A DNA stretch of 64,000 nucleotides from contig NC_084793.1 in the NCBI RefSeq assembly GCF_963169125.1, positions 227,648,360 to 227,712,359 on the forward strand. The letters run 5' to 3'. This DNA comes from Humulus lupulus (taxonomy: Eukaryota; Streptophyta; Magnoliopsida; Rosales; Cannabaceae). Both the position numbers and the translations under genes were made by a program. Below the pieces are notes generated by a model. It searched no databases, was not told the DNA's origin, and saw nothing but the letters and a program-made list of their open reading frames with translations. Below are positions 1-10,309 of the stretch, piece after piece; position 1 is the stretch's first letter, and each line of letters opens with the position of its first letter.

Positions 1-36
1 TTTCATTAATATAGTTTCCGAAAATCTCGGTAAACA
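1..36 (+). repeat. 3' end of the 5' LTR of Tat element A
   Basis: These 36 bases are identical to the last 36 bases of the LTR at 12074-12977, ending in GGTAAACA. Immediately after them comes the primer-binding leader. The rest of the 5' LTR lies left of the window. Perfect identity over this short stretch fits a fairly recent insertion but is too short to date it. Confidence 0.9.
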
Positions 37-39
37 TTT

Positions 40-58
40 TGGTGCTTTCATTGAGAGC
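40..58 (+). promoter_or_regulatory. Primer-binding site of element A
   Basis: TGGTGCTTTCATTGAGAG begins three bases after the LTR end. Minus-strand DNA synthesis would start here from a tRNA 3' end. Nearly the same motif follows LTRs at 20749-20766 (reverse strand), 32614-32631 (reverse strand, decayed) and 34669-34686, which ties elements A, C, D and F to one lineage. I did not assign the tRNA. Confidence 0.75.
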
Positions 59-95
59 CTAAGAAAGCTAGCGCCAACGTCAAACCTCTGCTACA

Positions 96-2390
96 ATGGT
101 GAATACAAGACACACCACTTTTGACCCTACTAACCCAGAGCAGGGCAATGGAGAGCCGTTGCCTTCCCAGCCTCTTCCATAGAATCCCCCTGAGAGCGCT
201 CCTCCTTAAACATCTCGCCTTGACGAGTCACAAGACTATGAGGGTGGGACAGAGTACAAAGAGGAGAATGAGGAGGAATATTATTAAGAGGTGGAGAACG
301 AGGGGGAATACCATGACGAAGTTGCGGATCCCAAGACCCCAGAAGGAAATCCCAACCAGCAGGACCTGGAGGTGACTAGGCTGAGGTAGCAAGTCCTGGG
401 CCAGGAGGCCAGGATTACTGAGCAGGCAGAGGCGCATCGGCGGATGCAAGAATCCCTCCAGGCCCTGTAGGCATTCATAGCCGCGCAGGGTCTGGCGACC
501 AATCTCCCAGTTGGCCCGCTTCTGGGAGCGCAACAGCCCGCTCCGCAAGCCAGAGCTGGAGTCCCCGAAGAGGTGAGGCCGGCCCCTCCCCCGAAACAAT
601 TTCCTGAGCCAGTCCCAGGAAACCTGGACCGGGAGAAAAAGAAGGCCAGGGGAAAGACCCGAAAGAAAGACACCCCGTCACGAAAGTAGGGATCTGTTCC
701 TGGCCGCTGCTCCCCGTCCCAGAATAGGGCCACCCGACCGATCCGCAGGGGCGCAGGATGCACGGCCCCAACATGCCCCAGGGCGAGACGGACGGGAAAG
801 GTCTTTGCATCCCAGTGCCTCGGTAAACAAAAAACGTCGGAAGCGCCCACGTAGCGAAGAGCGTCATGCCCTTAGTTCAGGGGACGACACGTCTCGGATA
901 GACCTACGCGACGGATTGAACGCTCGGAAAAAGAGGGCCCGTAAGGAAAAGATCCTCCCCCGAGGTGGCGACCTTAGGAACAACATCAACGACAGGAGGA
1001 ACGAAAGAATCCCCCTAGAGGATGGCACGGCCAGGTAGCTCATGGAGCAGCTGGCCGCTTTGAAAATGGTCACAGACCATTTGGTCCGCAAGCAGGAAAG
1101 ACCGGATACCGACTCCAATGAAGAGGACAAAGAGCCCTGTGCGAGGTACATCCTGGACGTTGTGCTCCCCAAGGGGTTCAAGATGCCGAGCCTCACTACC
1201 TATACCGGAAACACCGACCCCAGGGATCATCTATCCTGGTAAAACCGGCTTATGACCGTGGCCCACGTCAGTGATGATGGCAAGTGCCTCTGCTTTTCGA
1301 TCACTTTAGGTGGTCCCGCCGAGGAGTGGTGGAAGAGACTCAAGCCGGGATCCATCCAATCCTGGTCAAAGCTGCAGTTGGCGTTTCACAAGCAGTTTGT
1401 GGCCGCCATGAGGATGGATATGCAAATCAGCGCCCTCGCCAATATTAAACAGCTCCTCGTGGAGACACTGAGGGCCTACATCCAGCGTTTCACTGAAGAA
1501 GCCTCCAAGACTAAGGTGGACGACGAACAACGCCTGGTGGCATTGAAGTCCGGAATCCGGGCCAGGTCGCCTCTCGGGATGACATGCAGCGTGGCAAGGC
1601 GGCTACCTTGGAAGAATTCATAAGGAGGGCCCAAAGATTTATCAACTGGGAAGAGGCTCAGATACGGGCTTTCGGATGGCCTCTGGCGCCACAGCCCGGT
1701 GCACAGGCGTTCCCGGGGTATGGGGTGCAGTTCCCTGCGCAATCCTACGTCACGCCCCTGATCGCCCCGGGATCGGCCGTTACGCTTGGAGTTACGTACA
1801 CCCCTACGGTGTACGACGCTGCCTCTTCATGGTATGCCCCAGTCCAGTCCGCCCACTTTTCCGGATATGGAGCCGCGCGAGCGGGTCACAGCGTTGCCCT
1901 CGTTGGGGCCCAGCAGTCGCAGGCGGGAGTAACGGAGGCAAGCGTGAACCTCTCCCGGGGAAAGAGATCTGGCAAAGGCCAAAATCGGTCTGAGCCGGCT
2001 AAGAAAGGAAAAAGGGGCTACGAGCCCCAATATTCATAATACACCAATCTAGTGGACACCAGGGAGAACATCTTCCTGGCCATAGAGAGGGAGGTTCACT
2101 ACTTGAAGCCTAGCCCCATGTTCAAAGGGGGGAGAAATCTGAGGGATACCAGCAAACGGTGCGCCTACCATAAGGATGTGGGCCACACGACCGAAGAGTG
2201 CCGGCAGCCCAAGGATGAGATCGAGAATCGCATCAAGCTGGGGCATCTCCATCAGTGGGTCAGGATGCCCATGGGAGTCTCGAGTCTATCAGCAGGACCC
2301 GGACAACCCGCGGTACAGGGTGCGCCTAGGGCATATCTACCTCAGGGAGGATATGCGCAGGGTCCGACGGTGCCAACCCCTTAGGGGGCC
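96..2390 (+). pseudogene. gag: Element A gag (capsid and zinc-knuckle region), degenerate
   Basis: The reading frame opens at ATG 96-98 with MVNTR, a usual start for Tat gag-pol, and soon meets stops. The N-terminal third is acidic, then rich in Lys/Arg. The capsid-like Retrotrans_gag part is at 1141-1623, with the PAEEWWKRL block and the SIQSW..L motif. A stop lies at 1240-1242, a frameshift near 1570-1584 and another stop at 2037-2039. A zinc-knuckle-like block (CAYHKDVGHTTEEC) is encoded near 2160-2205. Gag would package the element RNA in cytoplasmic particles. With several disruptions it cannot make full-length Gag. The family call rests on motif recognition. Confidence 0.85.
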
Positions 2391-2396
2391 CCCGTT

Positions 2397-2972
2397 GTGC
2401 AAGCACCCGGCCCTAGAATGCCTTATCCATTCGGGACGGCACCCCCTCGTGTGGACGGACATGTGGCCACCATCTCGGGCAGACCTCACCTGGGAGGGCC
2501 ATCCAGGAACGATCAAAAGTGCTACATAAGCGAGCTGGACCATGATCAGGAGGTGTGCACCCTGGTCCAGGCCCCGGCTCAGTGCCCGAAGTTGATGAAC
2601 CTCCCTATCACCTTCACGGAGGACGACACCCGCAACGTCCATTTCCCGCACCATGACCCGCTGGTCATAGATGCGCAGATCGCCAACAAGTTGGTGTCCC
2701 ACGTGCTGGTAGATGACAGGAGCTCTGTCAACATCCTATTCAAGCCCGCCTTCACCGCGATTGGCTTGACTGAAGCGGATCTGGCATCATGCCCAACCCA
2801 GATCTACGGCTTCAACGGAGACGCGTTACTCCCCATGGGGAAGATCCAGTTGCCCGTAACATTGGGGAGTGAGTTGCAGCACTCGTTCAAGTTCTGCAAC
2901 TTCGTAGTGGTGGATTGCCCCATTACTTACAATGTCATTTTCGGTCGGCCCTCATCCGTCTTCTATGCATGA
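2397..2972 (+). pseudogene. Element A aspartic protease domain, damaged active site
   Basis: This open stretch continues the Gag-side frame and holds the retropepsin-like domain that would cleave the polyprotein. The active-site region reads LVDDRSSVNILF (about 2706-2741), where relatives have Asp-Gly-Ser-Ser or Asn-Gly-Ser-Ser. The Gly after the catalytic Asp is therefore Arg, a change expected to kill the enzyme. The C-terminal hallmark CPITYNVIFGRP is intact. The frame ends in a TGA at 2970-2972, and reverse transcriptase continues in another frame that overlaps from 2915. Confidence 0.85.
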
Positions 2973-4640
2973 AGTACCCTTGCGAAAACGGAGGGGTGAG
3001 GACTCTCCGGGGAGATCATAAGGGCGCCCGAAAGTGCTACCATGTGTCTGCCCGACAAATATACATGGTCCGGGATGAGCCCTTTGAGGACATTGTCAAC
3101 CTGGTTCCTCCCCCACCTGCTGAGAGAGTAATCCGGGAAGAAGATGACCTGGACTTGAGGATAGGAGACGACCGCGCCCTGGAGCCCATGGACGAGATTG
3201 AGGAGGTGTGCATTAGCGACACCGATCTGGCCAGGGTAATCCAGGTCGGGAAATATTTTCCGGCAGAGGTCCGAGCCCCCATAATTGCCCAAGTTAAGGA
3301 GAACCAAGATATTCTGGCTTGGTCTCACTCGGATATGATGGGCATCGACCGCAACATCATTTGCCACGCGTTGAGTATCGACCCGAGCGCGACCCCGGTC
3401 CGCCAAAAACGCAGGCCCTTGGGGACGGAGAGGGCTGAAGCCCTCAAGCTGGAAGTAGAGAAGCTGTCTTCAATCAACTTCATACACGAGGCTGTATACC
3501 CCGTGTGGCTACCCAACCCCGTCCTGGTGCCAAAACCGAACGGAATGTGGAGAACGTGCATCGATTTCACGGATCTCAACAAGTCTTGTCCAAAGGATTG
3601 TTTCCCGCTTCTCCGGATCGACCAAATGGTGGATGCGACATCCGGGTACGAGATCTTAAGCTTCATGGATGCTTACTCCGGCTACAATCAGATCTCCATG
3701 CATGTGGCAGATCAGGAGCACACCAGTTTCCAAACCGACAAGGGAATATACTCCTACATCGTCATGCCCTTTGGACTGAAAAACGCCGGGGCAACCTATC
3801 AAAGGATTGTCAATCAAATGTTCCGGGCCCAGCTGAGGTGAAACATGGAAGTCCATATCGACGATATGATGGTCAAGTCCAAGACATCCGGGAAGCATTC
3901 AGACGACCTGGCCGAAGCTTTCGCAGTCATTCGGAAGTACGGGATGAAGCTGAATCCCAAGAAATGTACTTTCGGCATGGCTTCCGGGAAGTTCCTGGGC
4001 TTCATAGTGAGCTTCCGGGGAATAGAAGCCAATCCAGATAAGATCAAGGCACTGATTGATATGACCTCTCCCCGGAAGCATAAGGACGTGCAAAGTCTGA
4101 CCGGGCGGATAGCTGCCTTAAGCCGTTTCGTCTCCAAGGCCACGAACAAGTGCATCCCGTTCTTCAACGTCCTTCGAGGTAGCCAACGGTTCGAATGGTC
4201 AGTCAAATGCGAAGAAGCTTTTCGAAAAATGAAAGTGCACCTGGCCCAAGCGCCGATCCTGGCAAAGCCGGTGGACGGGGAGACTCTGTACCTCTATCTG
4301 GTAGTGATCGAACATGCGATCAGCGCCGCATTGGTACGGGAGGAGGAAAGGACCCAGCTCCTGGTGTACTACGTGAGTAAATGATTGTTGGGCGCTGAGT
4401 CTCGATATCCACTAATCGAAAAGCTGACTTTTTGCCTGCTAATGGCGTCCTGAAAACTCCGGCCTTACTTCCACGCCCACACCATAAAAGTCCTGACCAA
4501 CCACCCCCTGTGGCAAGTGTTACAGAAGCTCGAGTTGTCGGGAAGACTCCTAAAGTGGGCCATGGAACTAAGTCAGTTCGATATAGCCTACATTCCTAGG
4601 GTATCCATCAAGGGGCAAGCCCTAGCTGACTTCATCGTGG
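2973..4640 (+). pseudogene. pol: Element A reverse transcriptase and RNase H1
   Basis: The domains run from a linker (2973-3350) through RT (3400-4200) to a classical RNase H (4210-4640). RT blocks include NPVLVPKPNG.WRTCIDFTDLN, SFMDAYSGYNQI and MPFGLKNAGATYQ. The catalytic loop reads HIDDMM (near 3857-3874), so the first residue of the YxDD box is His instead of Tyr. Stops occur at 3839-3841, 4382-4384 and 4451-4453. All three are TGA at positions where other elements in this window encode Arg or Lys (SKRLLGAE in D, ASRKLSPYF in G). This suggests CGA-to-TGA transitions in methylated DNA. The protein would copy element RNA in the particle. Confidence 0.9.
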
Positions 4641-5100
4641 AGTGTTCCGGGATATCCCAGGAAGGAGATCCCGTGGCCCCCACGGCGTCCGTATGGAAGG
4701 TGTTCGTGGACGGGGCTTCGAATGAGAATGGGGCCGGGGCCGGGATCATCTTGGTATCACCCCAGGGACACCAATTGTAGAATGCCCTGCGTTTCAAGTT
4801 CAAGGCATCAAACAACAAAGCTGAGCACGAAGCCGTGCTGGTCGGGCTGCGCCTTGCCCGGGAAGTAGGGGCCACGAACTTGGAGATCTACAGCGATTCC
4901 CAACTGGTCGTCAGGCAAGTCTCGGGGGAGTATCAAACCAAAGGAGAGAGAATGGCGGCTTATGTGACTCAGACGAGAGAGATGCTACAGGCGTTCAAAA
5001 AGGACTCCATCTGCCAAATCCCCATAGAGCAAAATGTGTTCGCGGACACACTAGCAAAGCTGGCCACCGACGCCGAAGCAGAACTAGTCGGGCTAGTCCC
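4641..5100 (+). pseudogene. Element A second (archaeal-type) RNase H
   Basis: Downstream of the first RNase H is another RNase H fold of the type that marks the Tat lineage. Its acidic residues are visible: Asp in KVFVDGAS (about 4700-4720), Glu in NNKAEHEAVL, Asp in YSDSQLVV and Asp in NVFADTLAKLA. One stop (TAG, 4778-4780) breaks the domain between the first Asp and Glu. It probably aids removal of RNA from the hybrid during reverse transcription. The four acidic positions are kept, so apart from that stop the domain looks well preserved. Confidence 0.88.
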
Positions 5101-6402
5101 CGTCAACCATCTCCCCATCCCAAGCATCCAAGCCCCCGCAGTCAACACCATTGACCACTCCATGTCCTGGATGGGACCTCTTATCTACTATCTGATAACC
5201 AGTGAGGTGCCAGCAGATAGGGCCGTGGCCAGGAAGCTTCAGTACCAGTTCCACCGATATGTCATGATGGATGGAAAACTCTATCGCCGAGGGTTGTCCA
5301 TGCCTTATCTCAGGTGTGTGTCCAGGACAGAACTAAGCGCCATCATGCAAGAAGTGCACGAAGGCTTTTGTAGAGATCATAAAGCCAGGCCCAGTCTGTC
5401 CAAAAAGATTCTGCGTCAAGGATACTTCTGGCCAACCATGAAGAAAGATTGTATTGATTACGTCCGCAAGTGCGAACAATGCCAAAGATACTCAAAGGTC
5501 CCATGGGCCCCGCCGATAGAGATAACCTTGACGACTAGTCCCTGGCCTTTCACGGTGTGGGGGATCGATCTGGTAGGATCGCTCCCAACCGGGAAAGGAG
5601 GAGTGAAATACGCCATCGTGGCCGTGAACTACTATACCAAGTGAGTTGAGGTGGAGCCCATGAACACGATCACTTCGAAGAAGGCCCTGGATTTCATCAT
5701 CAACAATATAGTGTGTCGGTACGGCCTCCCCTACAAAATTGTATCCGATAACGGGAAGCAGTTAGACAGCATCCACTTCACGGATTTTTGTTAGAGACAT
5801 GGCATCGTCAAAAGCTTCTCTGTGGTCGCCAGGCCCCATGCAAATGGGCAGGCGGAAGCTGTCAACAAAATCTTGAAAGGGACACTAAAGAAAAAAGTCC
5901 AGGCCTACAAGAGCAAATGGCCCGAAGAGCTTCCCCGCGTGTTGTGGGCTTTCCGGACCACTGAGAGGACATCCACGGGCACACTCCTTACTCCATGGTC
6001 TATGGATGCGAAGCTGTCATCCCCATCGAAACGACCATCCCGTCTCACCGAAGAGACACGCATGATCCCGCCCAGAACCACGCCTTACTCTAGGAATCAC
6101 TAGATCTCATCGAGGAGATCCGGGAGTAGTCGCAAGTACAGCTGAAGATGTACCAAGGCAAGATCAAACGACATTTCAATTCAAAAGTAAAAATCCGAAG
6201 GATCGGAACCGGTGACTTAGTCCTACGAAGAGTCTTCCCTGCTACTCAAGATTTGGGAGTAGGGGTTCTGGCCCCGAATTGGGAAGGGCCATACGAGATC
6301 CAACATGAAGTGTGCCTCGGGACGTACCGCTTAAAGCGGCTCGATGGCTCGGAAGTCCCAAGAGCCTGGAACGTAGAACATCTCCGTAAATACTATCAGT
6401 AG
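5101..6402 (+). pseudogene. Element A integrase
   Basis: The N-terminal zinc-binding region has the His pair (EVHEGFCRDH) and Cys pair (CEQCQRYS). The catalytic core holds Asp in WGIDLVG (about 5560), Asp in VSDNGKQ (about 5746) and Glu in NGQAEAVNK (about 5850), so the DDE triad is complete. Stops lie at 5642-5644 (TGA where Trp is usual) and 5792-5794. A frameshift separates the core from the C-terminal part at 6148-6402, which carries the GPY-type motif NWEGPYEI and ends in LRKYYQ and TAG. The enzyme would insert the DNA copy into chromosomes. The breaks rule out a full product. Confidence 0.9.
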
Positions 6403-6597
6403 TCAGGAGAGCGTGTTCCAATTTTGTATTTTCGTTGTAAATAATGTACGCCTTAAGGCGATCCTTTTAATAATAAAAAAGGCGTGTGCAAAACGCCATA
6501 AAGAAACGTTATCAATCAATGAAAATCTTACTCAAGTGACCCCAGACCAGTCTCCGCTCACTTGTGGGGGGTACCCCGATTATGGGCAAATACCCCG
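6403..6597 (+). other. Element A 3' untranslated spacer before the array
   Basis: No coding sequence. It contains the perfect palindrome CGCCTTAAGGCG near 6448 and an A-rich stretch with an AATAAAAAA string near 6470. The latter could act in polyadenylation, but I cannot show that it does. Confidence 0.5.
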
Positions 6598-7756
6598 CGG
6601 GACTGAGCCTCAGGCTGGTCCTAGCCCGGACGAACGATGTCCGGGGGTATAAACTAAAAGAGGACCAAGCCTCAGGCTTGTCCCACCCCGGACGAACGAT
6701 GTCCGGGGGTATAAATTAAAAGAGGACCAAGCCTCAAGTTGGTCCCATCCCGGACGAACGATGTTCGGGGGTATTAATTAAGAGGACCGAGCCTCAGGCT
6801 TATCCCACCCCGGACGAACGATGTCCAGGGGTATAAATTAAAAGAGGACCAAGCCTTAGGCTGGTCCCATCCTAGACGAACGATGTCCAGGGGTTTTAAT
6901 TAAGAGGATCGAGCCTCAGGTTGGTCCCACCCCGTACGAACAATGTCCGGGGGTATAAATTAAAAGAGGACCGAGCCTCAGGCTCGTCCCACCCTGGACG
7001 AACGATGTCCTGGGGTATAAATTAAAAGAGGACCAAGCCTCAAGCTGGTCCCATCCCGGACGAATGATGTTTGGGGGTATTAATTAAGAGGACCGAGCCT
7101 CAGTCTGGTCCCACCCCGGATGAACGATGTCCGGGGGTATAAATTAAAAGAGGACCAAGCCTCAGGCTGGTCCCACCCCAGACGAACGATGTCCGGAGGT
7201 ATAAATTAAAAGTGGACTGAGCCTTAGGCTGGTCCCACCCCGGATGAATGATGTCCGGGGTATAAATTAAAAGAGGATCAAGCTCAGGCTGGTCCCATCC
7301 CAAACGAATGATGGTCGGGGGTATTAATTAAGAGGATCGAGCCTCAGGCTGGTCCAACCCTAGACGAACGATGTCTCGGGGTATAAATTAAAAGAGGACT
7401 AGCCTCAAGCCTCAGGCTGGTCCCACCCCGGATGAACGATGTCCGGGGGTATAAATTAAAAGAGGATCGAGCCTCAGGCTAGTCCCACCCCAGACGAACG
7501 ATGTTCGGGGGTATAAATTAAAAGAGGACCGAGCCTCAGGCTGGTCCCATCTCGGACGAACGATGTTCGGGGGTATTAATTAAGAGGACCGAGCCTCAGG
7601 CTGGTCCCACCCTGGACGAACAATGTCCGGGGGTATAAATTAAAAGAGGACCAAGCCTCAGGCTGGTCCCACCCCAGACAAACGATATCCAGGGGTATAA
7701 AATGAAAGAGGACCAAGCCTAAGGCTGGTCCCACCTCGGACGAACGATGTCCGGGA
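6598..7756 (+). repeat. Tandem array of about 18.5 units of 60-62 bp in the element A 3' region
   Basis: GAGGACC-type unit starts recur at 6660, 6722, 6782, 6844, 6904, 6966, 7028, 7088, 7150, 7212, 7273, 7332, 7394, 7462, 7524, 7584, 7646 and 7708. Spacing is 59-62 bp except one 68-bp unit at 7394. Each unit holds two inverted repeats: CCCCGGAC-GAACGAT-GTCCGGGG, and AAGCCT-C-AGGCTT inside a GGAC/GTCC frame. Tat elements are known to carry variable tandem repeats between pol and the 3' LTR, and these can seed satellites. Minus-strand ORFs across the array are by-products of the repetition. Confidence 0.93.
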
Positions 7757-8090
7757 GAGAAGAGCATCCGGTATGCCCCAGGGCAAAGCCGTGGCCCGCG
7801 ACTGGTAGAGTGAGGGAACTAGGTTTCACAGTAAACTATTTGAACCTCATTGGCCCAGGCCATCAGGTTTTCGAAGTTAAAAGTCAGAGTGGGTCTAGTC
7901 TAGGCCATTGGAACCAGGACCAAACCCTCACAATCAGTCATGCATGGTGATAAAAGGAAATTTCTAAAAGGAATAACAAAAATAAGATAAACCGAAGAAA
8001 GCAATACAAATTGTCTTGGATGCGTACGCGTCCGAAAAAGTTATTGCAAAATTTTAAAAAAGAAAAAAGAGGCAAGGCGAAGATCTGGGC
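7757..8090 (-). other. Spacer between the array and the antisense gene
   Basis: This is non-coding on both strands as far as I can see. On the - strand it would be the 3' untranslated region and termination zone of the antisense gene, with a T-rich run just past the stop at 8091 (plus-strand A-rich near 8048-8070). Confidence 0.4.
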
Positions 8091-9519
8091 CTAGGCTTCA
8101 TCCTCCAGAAGCTCCGCGTCTTCCTTCTCCTTGGCCTCGAATTCAGCCCTCATCGATTCCGGGTGGGGAAAGATCAGAAGGTTCATGCTTTTGTCCTTAC
8201 GCCAAGCCATGTAGATGGCCTCCTCAAAAGTTACGTGCAACAAGTTGTCCGCCTGCTCCTTTCCGTGGCGGGCCTCCTCATGCGTCGTCATCTCCTCACG
8301 AAGAGAGCTGCCAAGCTCGCAGACCCAGGTCTCCAAGTTCTGGATCTTCTCCCCGTCTCGGACAGACTGAGCCGCAGCCGCCTCCAGAAGGGCTGCCCTT
8401 TTGTTGGCCTCGGTTTCTTTCCGGGACAAGGCCTCTTCAAGCCCGGCCTTGACTCGGTCGAACTCTGCGTGGTCCGCGTCTGCCTGAGCAACCGCTTTGC
8501 TCAAAGTCTCTCGAGCCTGGGCCGTCTCCCTGGCCAGGGCCTCCTTAGTGGGCTCCCTTTGGTTCACGGCTGCCTCCAGCTAGAGCATCTCCATCTTCAT
8601 GGCCGCCTCGGCCACCAGGTCGGCATTCCAATGGGACAGCAGAGCATCCTGGAACAAAGCAAATTTAAGAGGAATCCTTATAAACAAATAGAAAGAAGGA
8701 AGAAAAAGACACAAAGTAAACTTATTGGGGGTGGCCTGATGGCGAAGAGCCTAGGAGATGAACAACATGTCCGAGTTGGCGATAATGGCGTACTGCTTGA
8801 GCTGGAGGTTAGACATGGTGTTCCCCACTTGGTCCAGCAGCTTCGCCGCAAAAGGGGTCGTGTCTTGCCCCAGCTTAGGGCGAAAGCCTGTCTCAGGAGC
8901 TGGCCAATCCACGATCGGATGGGGGACGGTAAAAGCCACCGCGCGCTCAGCGAACTCAACCTGACGACGAATCGTCAGGGCCTTCTACGTCTCGTCTCTC
9001 CGGTCCCGGCCACTCTCCCAGGTCCGGGACATTAGCCGGGACTGCTCGTCCCGCACGACGGCTTCCCCCTCCTCAGGTAGTGCGAATGTATGGGGAGGGC
9101 CGGTAATGTGGGAATCTCCTTCGTGGCGAGGCGGCTTTCCCCATGCGACTCACCGGCTAAGACAGCCCGCCTCGTCCGGGGCCTATTTTTCCTAGTGTTG
9201 GCCTTCGCAGCGCCCAGGTCCAATGCCCTCTTCCTGGAACTTCGGCTTACCACAGGTTTCGGCTCCAAATCTATCACCGGAGGTTGGGCAAGGCCAGGGA
9301 CGGCAGCCGGTTCCACGGCAATGACAGGGACCACGGTAATTGCACCCTCGTTGGGTCATGGTTCCACCCCTGGCGTCTCCTTGTGGAGGGATGGGTTCGG
9401 GCCCGACGCCTCCAGATTCTTCTTGGCAGTCTTTGTGACCACGACCTTGGCCGCCCTCATAACCCGGGCCTTGAGGAGTTGCCTCATTTCATCCACGGGG
9501 GTAGACATGTCGGAGTCTC

Positions 9520-9601
9520 CTACAACAAACGCAAATAAAAAAGAGTTAGTACGATTAATCAGGAAAATCGAAATCAAAACTAAGAGTGACTCGGGACGAA
9601 C
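9520..9601 (-). other. Intron of the antisense gene (82 bp)
   Basis: On the - strand the acceptor is TTTGTTGTAG followed by GAGACTCC. The donor is GAGG followed by GTTCGT. Removing it keeps phase (one base plus two bases make a Gly codon) and bypasses in-frame stops. The donor is weak, so the exact 5' end is less sure than the 3' end. Confidence 0.5.
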
Positions 9602-10231
9602 CCTCATCTAAGCCTACGGCGTGACTCAACTCATCTAACGTGAAAGAATAGACTCGATCCCCCATGTCATCCAGGTTCAAGAAATTCCCTTACTGAAGGA
9701 ACCCGGATGAGAACATGGGAATTTCCGAGCCTACGGGGATGGGAGACGAAGGTCTCATCACCCCGTCAGCCTCGAACGCGGGGCCTCGAAGTGCTAGCCT
9801 ATCCCTAGCTAAGTCCCCAACTTGGGGAGCATAAGTTAAGAGCAAGGGGGAGTTACCTCGCCCTGATACGCTAGCCCCGGGAGTACCCGTGTTCGGTAGG
9901 GCCTCCTCGAAGAGGGCTACCAGCTCCTTTATAGCGTCCGCCTCCATCTGGGCCAAGTCCCTCTTCTGCTTCACCGCGTCCGCTCGCGCCGCAGTCTCCA
10001 CCTCTGCGATATGCTCCAGGGCCAGTTGCTCCCTGATGACAGCAATCTTCTTGCACTGTATTCCCCAAAGGCTTGGGACGAGGATAGTCTGGTGGGCCGC
10101 GAGCATCCCGACCAATCGGAGGTTGTCCATGGTGACGTAGCCCCCTACGTCCAGGTCTTCCGCGCTCAGCCCGGAGTAAAACCTCCTCCGTTCCAGGATG
10201 AACTGGGTGAGAGGAGTCCGGGCAAAAGGTC

Positions 10232-10309
10232 CTGCCACCCAAAGTAACACGATGAGAAAAAGAAAAAAAAAAGAGAAGCCTGCTAGCTAAGGGTCGGGGA
10301 AGCACTTAC
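10232..10309 (-). other. Intron of the antisense gene (78 bp)
   Basis: The - strand donor is GTGG followed by GTAAGTGC and the acceptor is GGGTGGCAG followed by GACC, with a poly-T tract before the acceptor. Splicing gives one open frame from DFQRVG into PFARTPLTQ. Both splice sites are close to plant consensus, which is strong evidence that the antisense strand once carried a real gene. Confidence 0.75.

Noticed and set aside
228..867. Three overlapping - strand ORFs of 120-190 codons opposite A gag
   Set aside because: They are shadows of GC-rich gag sequence: low-complexity, without recognisable domains, and mutually overlapping.
6598..7756. Regular array resembling a CRISPR locus
   Set aside because: Units are tandem without distinct spacers, sit in a plant retrotransposon 3' region, and there are no cas genes.
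7100..7767. - strand ORFs with repeated Trp-Asp-Gln-Pro peptides across the array
   Set aside because: They arise because the repeat happens to be open in one frame for a few units. Unit lengths of 60-62 bp do not keep one frame, and there is no start context or homologue.
8163..9035. 290-codon + strand ORF
   Set aside because: It is the longest ORF in the window but runs opposite to the coiled-coil exons of the antisense gene, crosses two of its introns, and shows no domain. The - strand reading has splice sites and a coherent protein.
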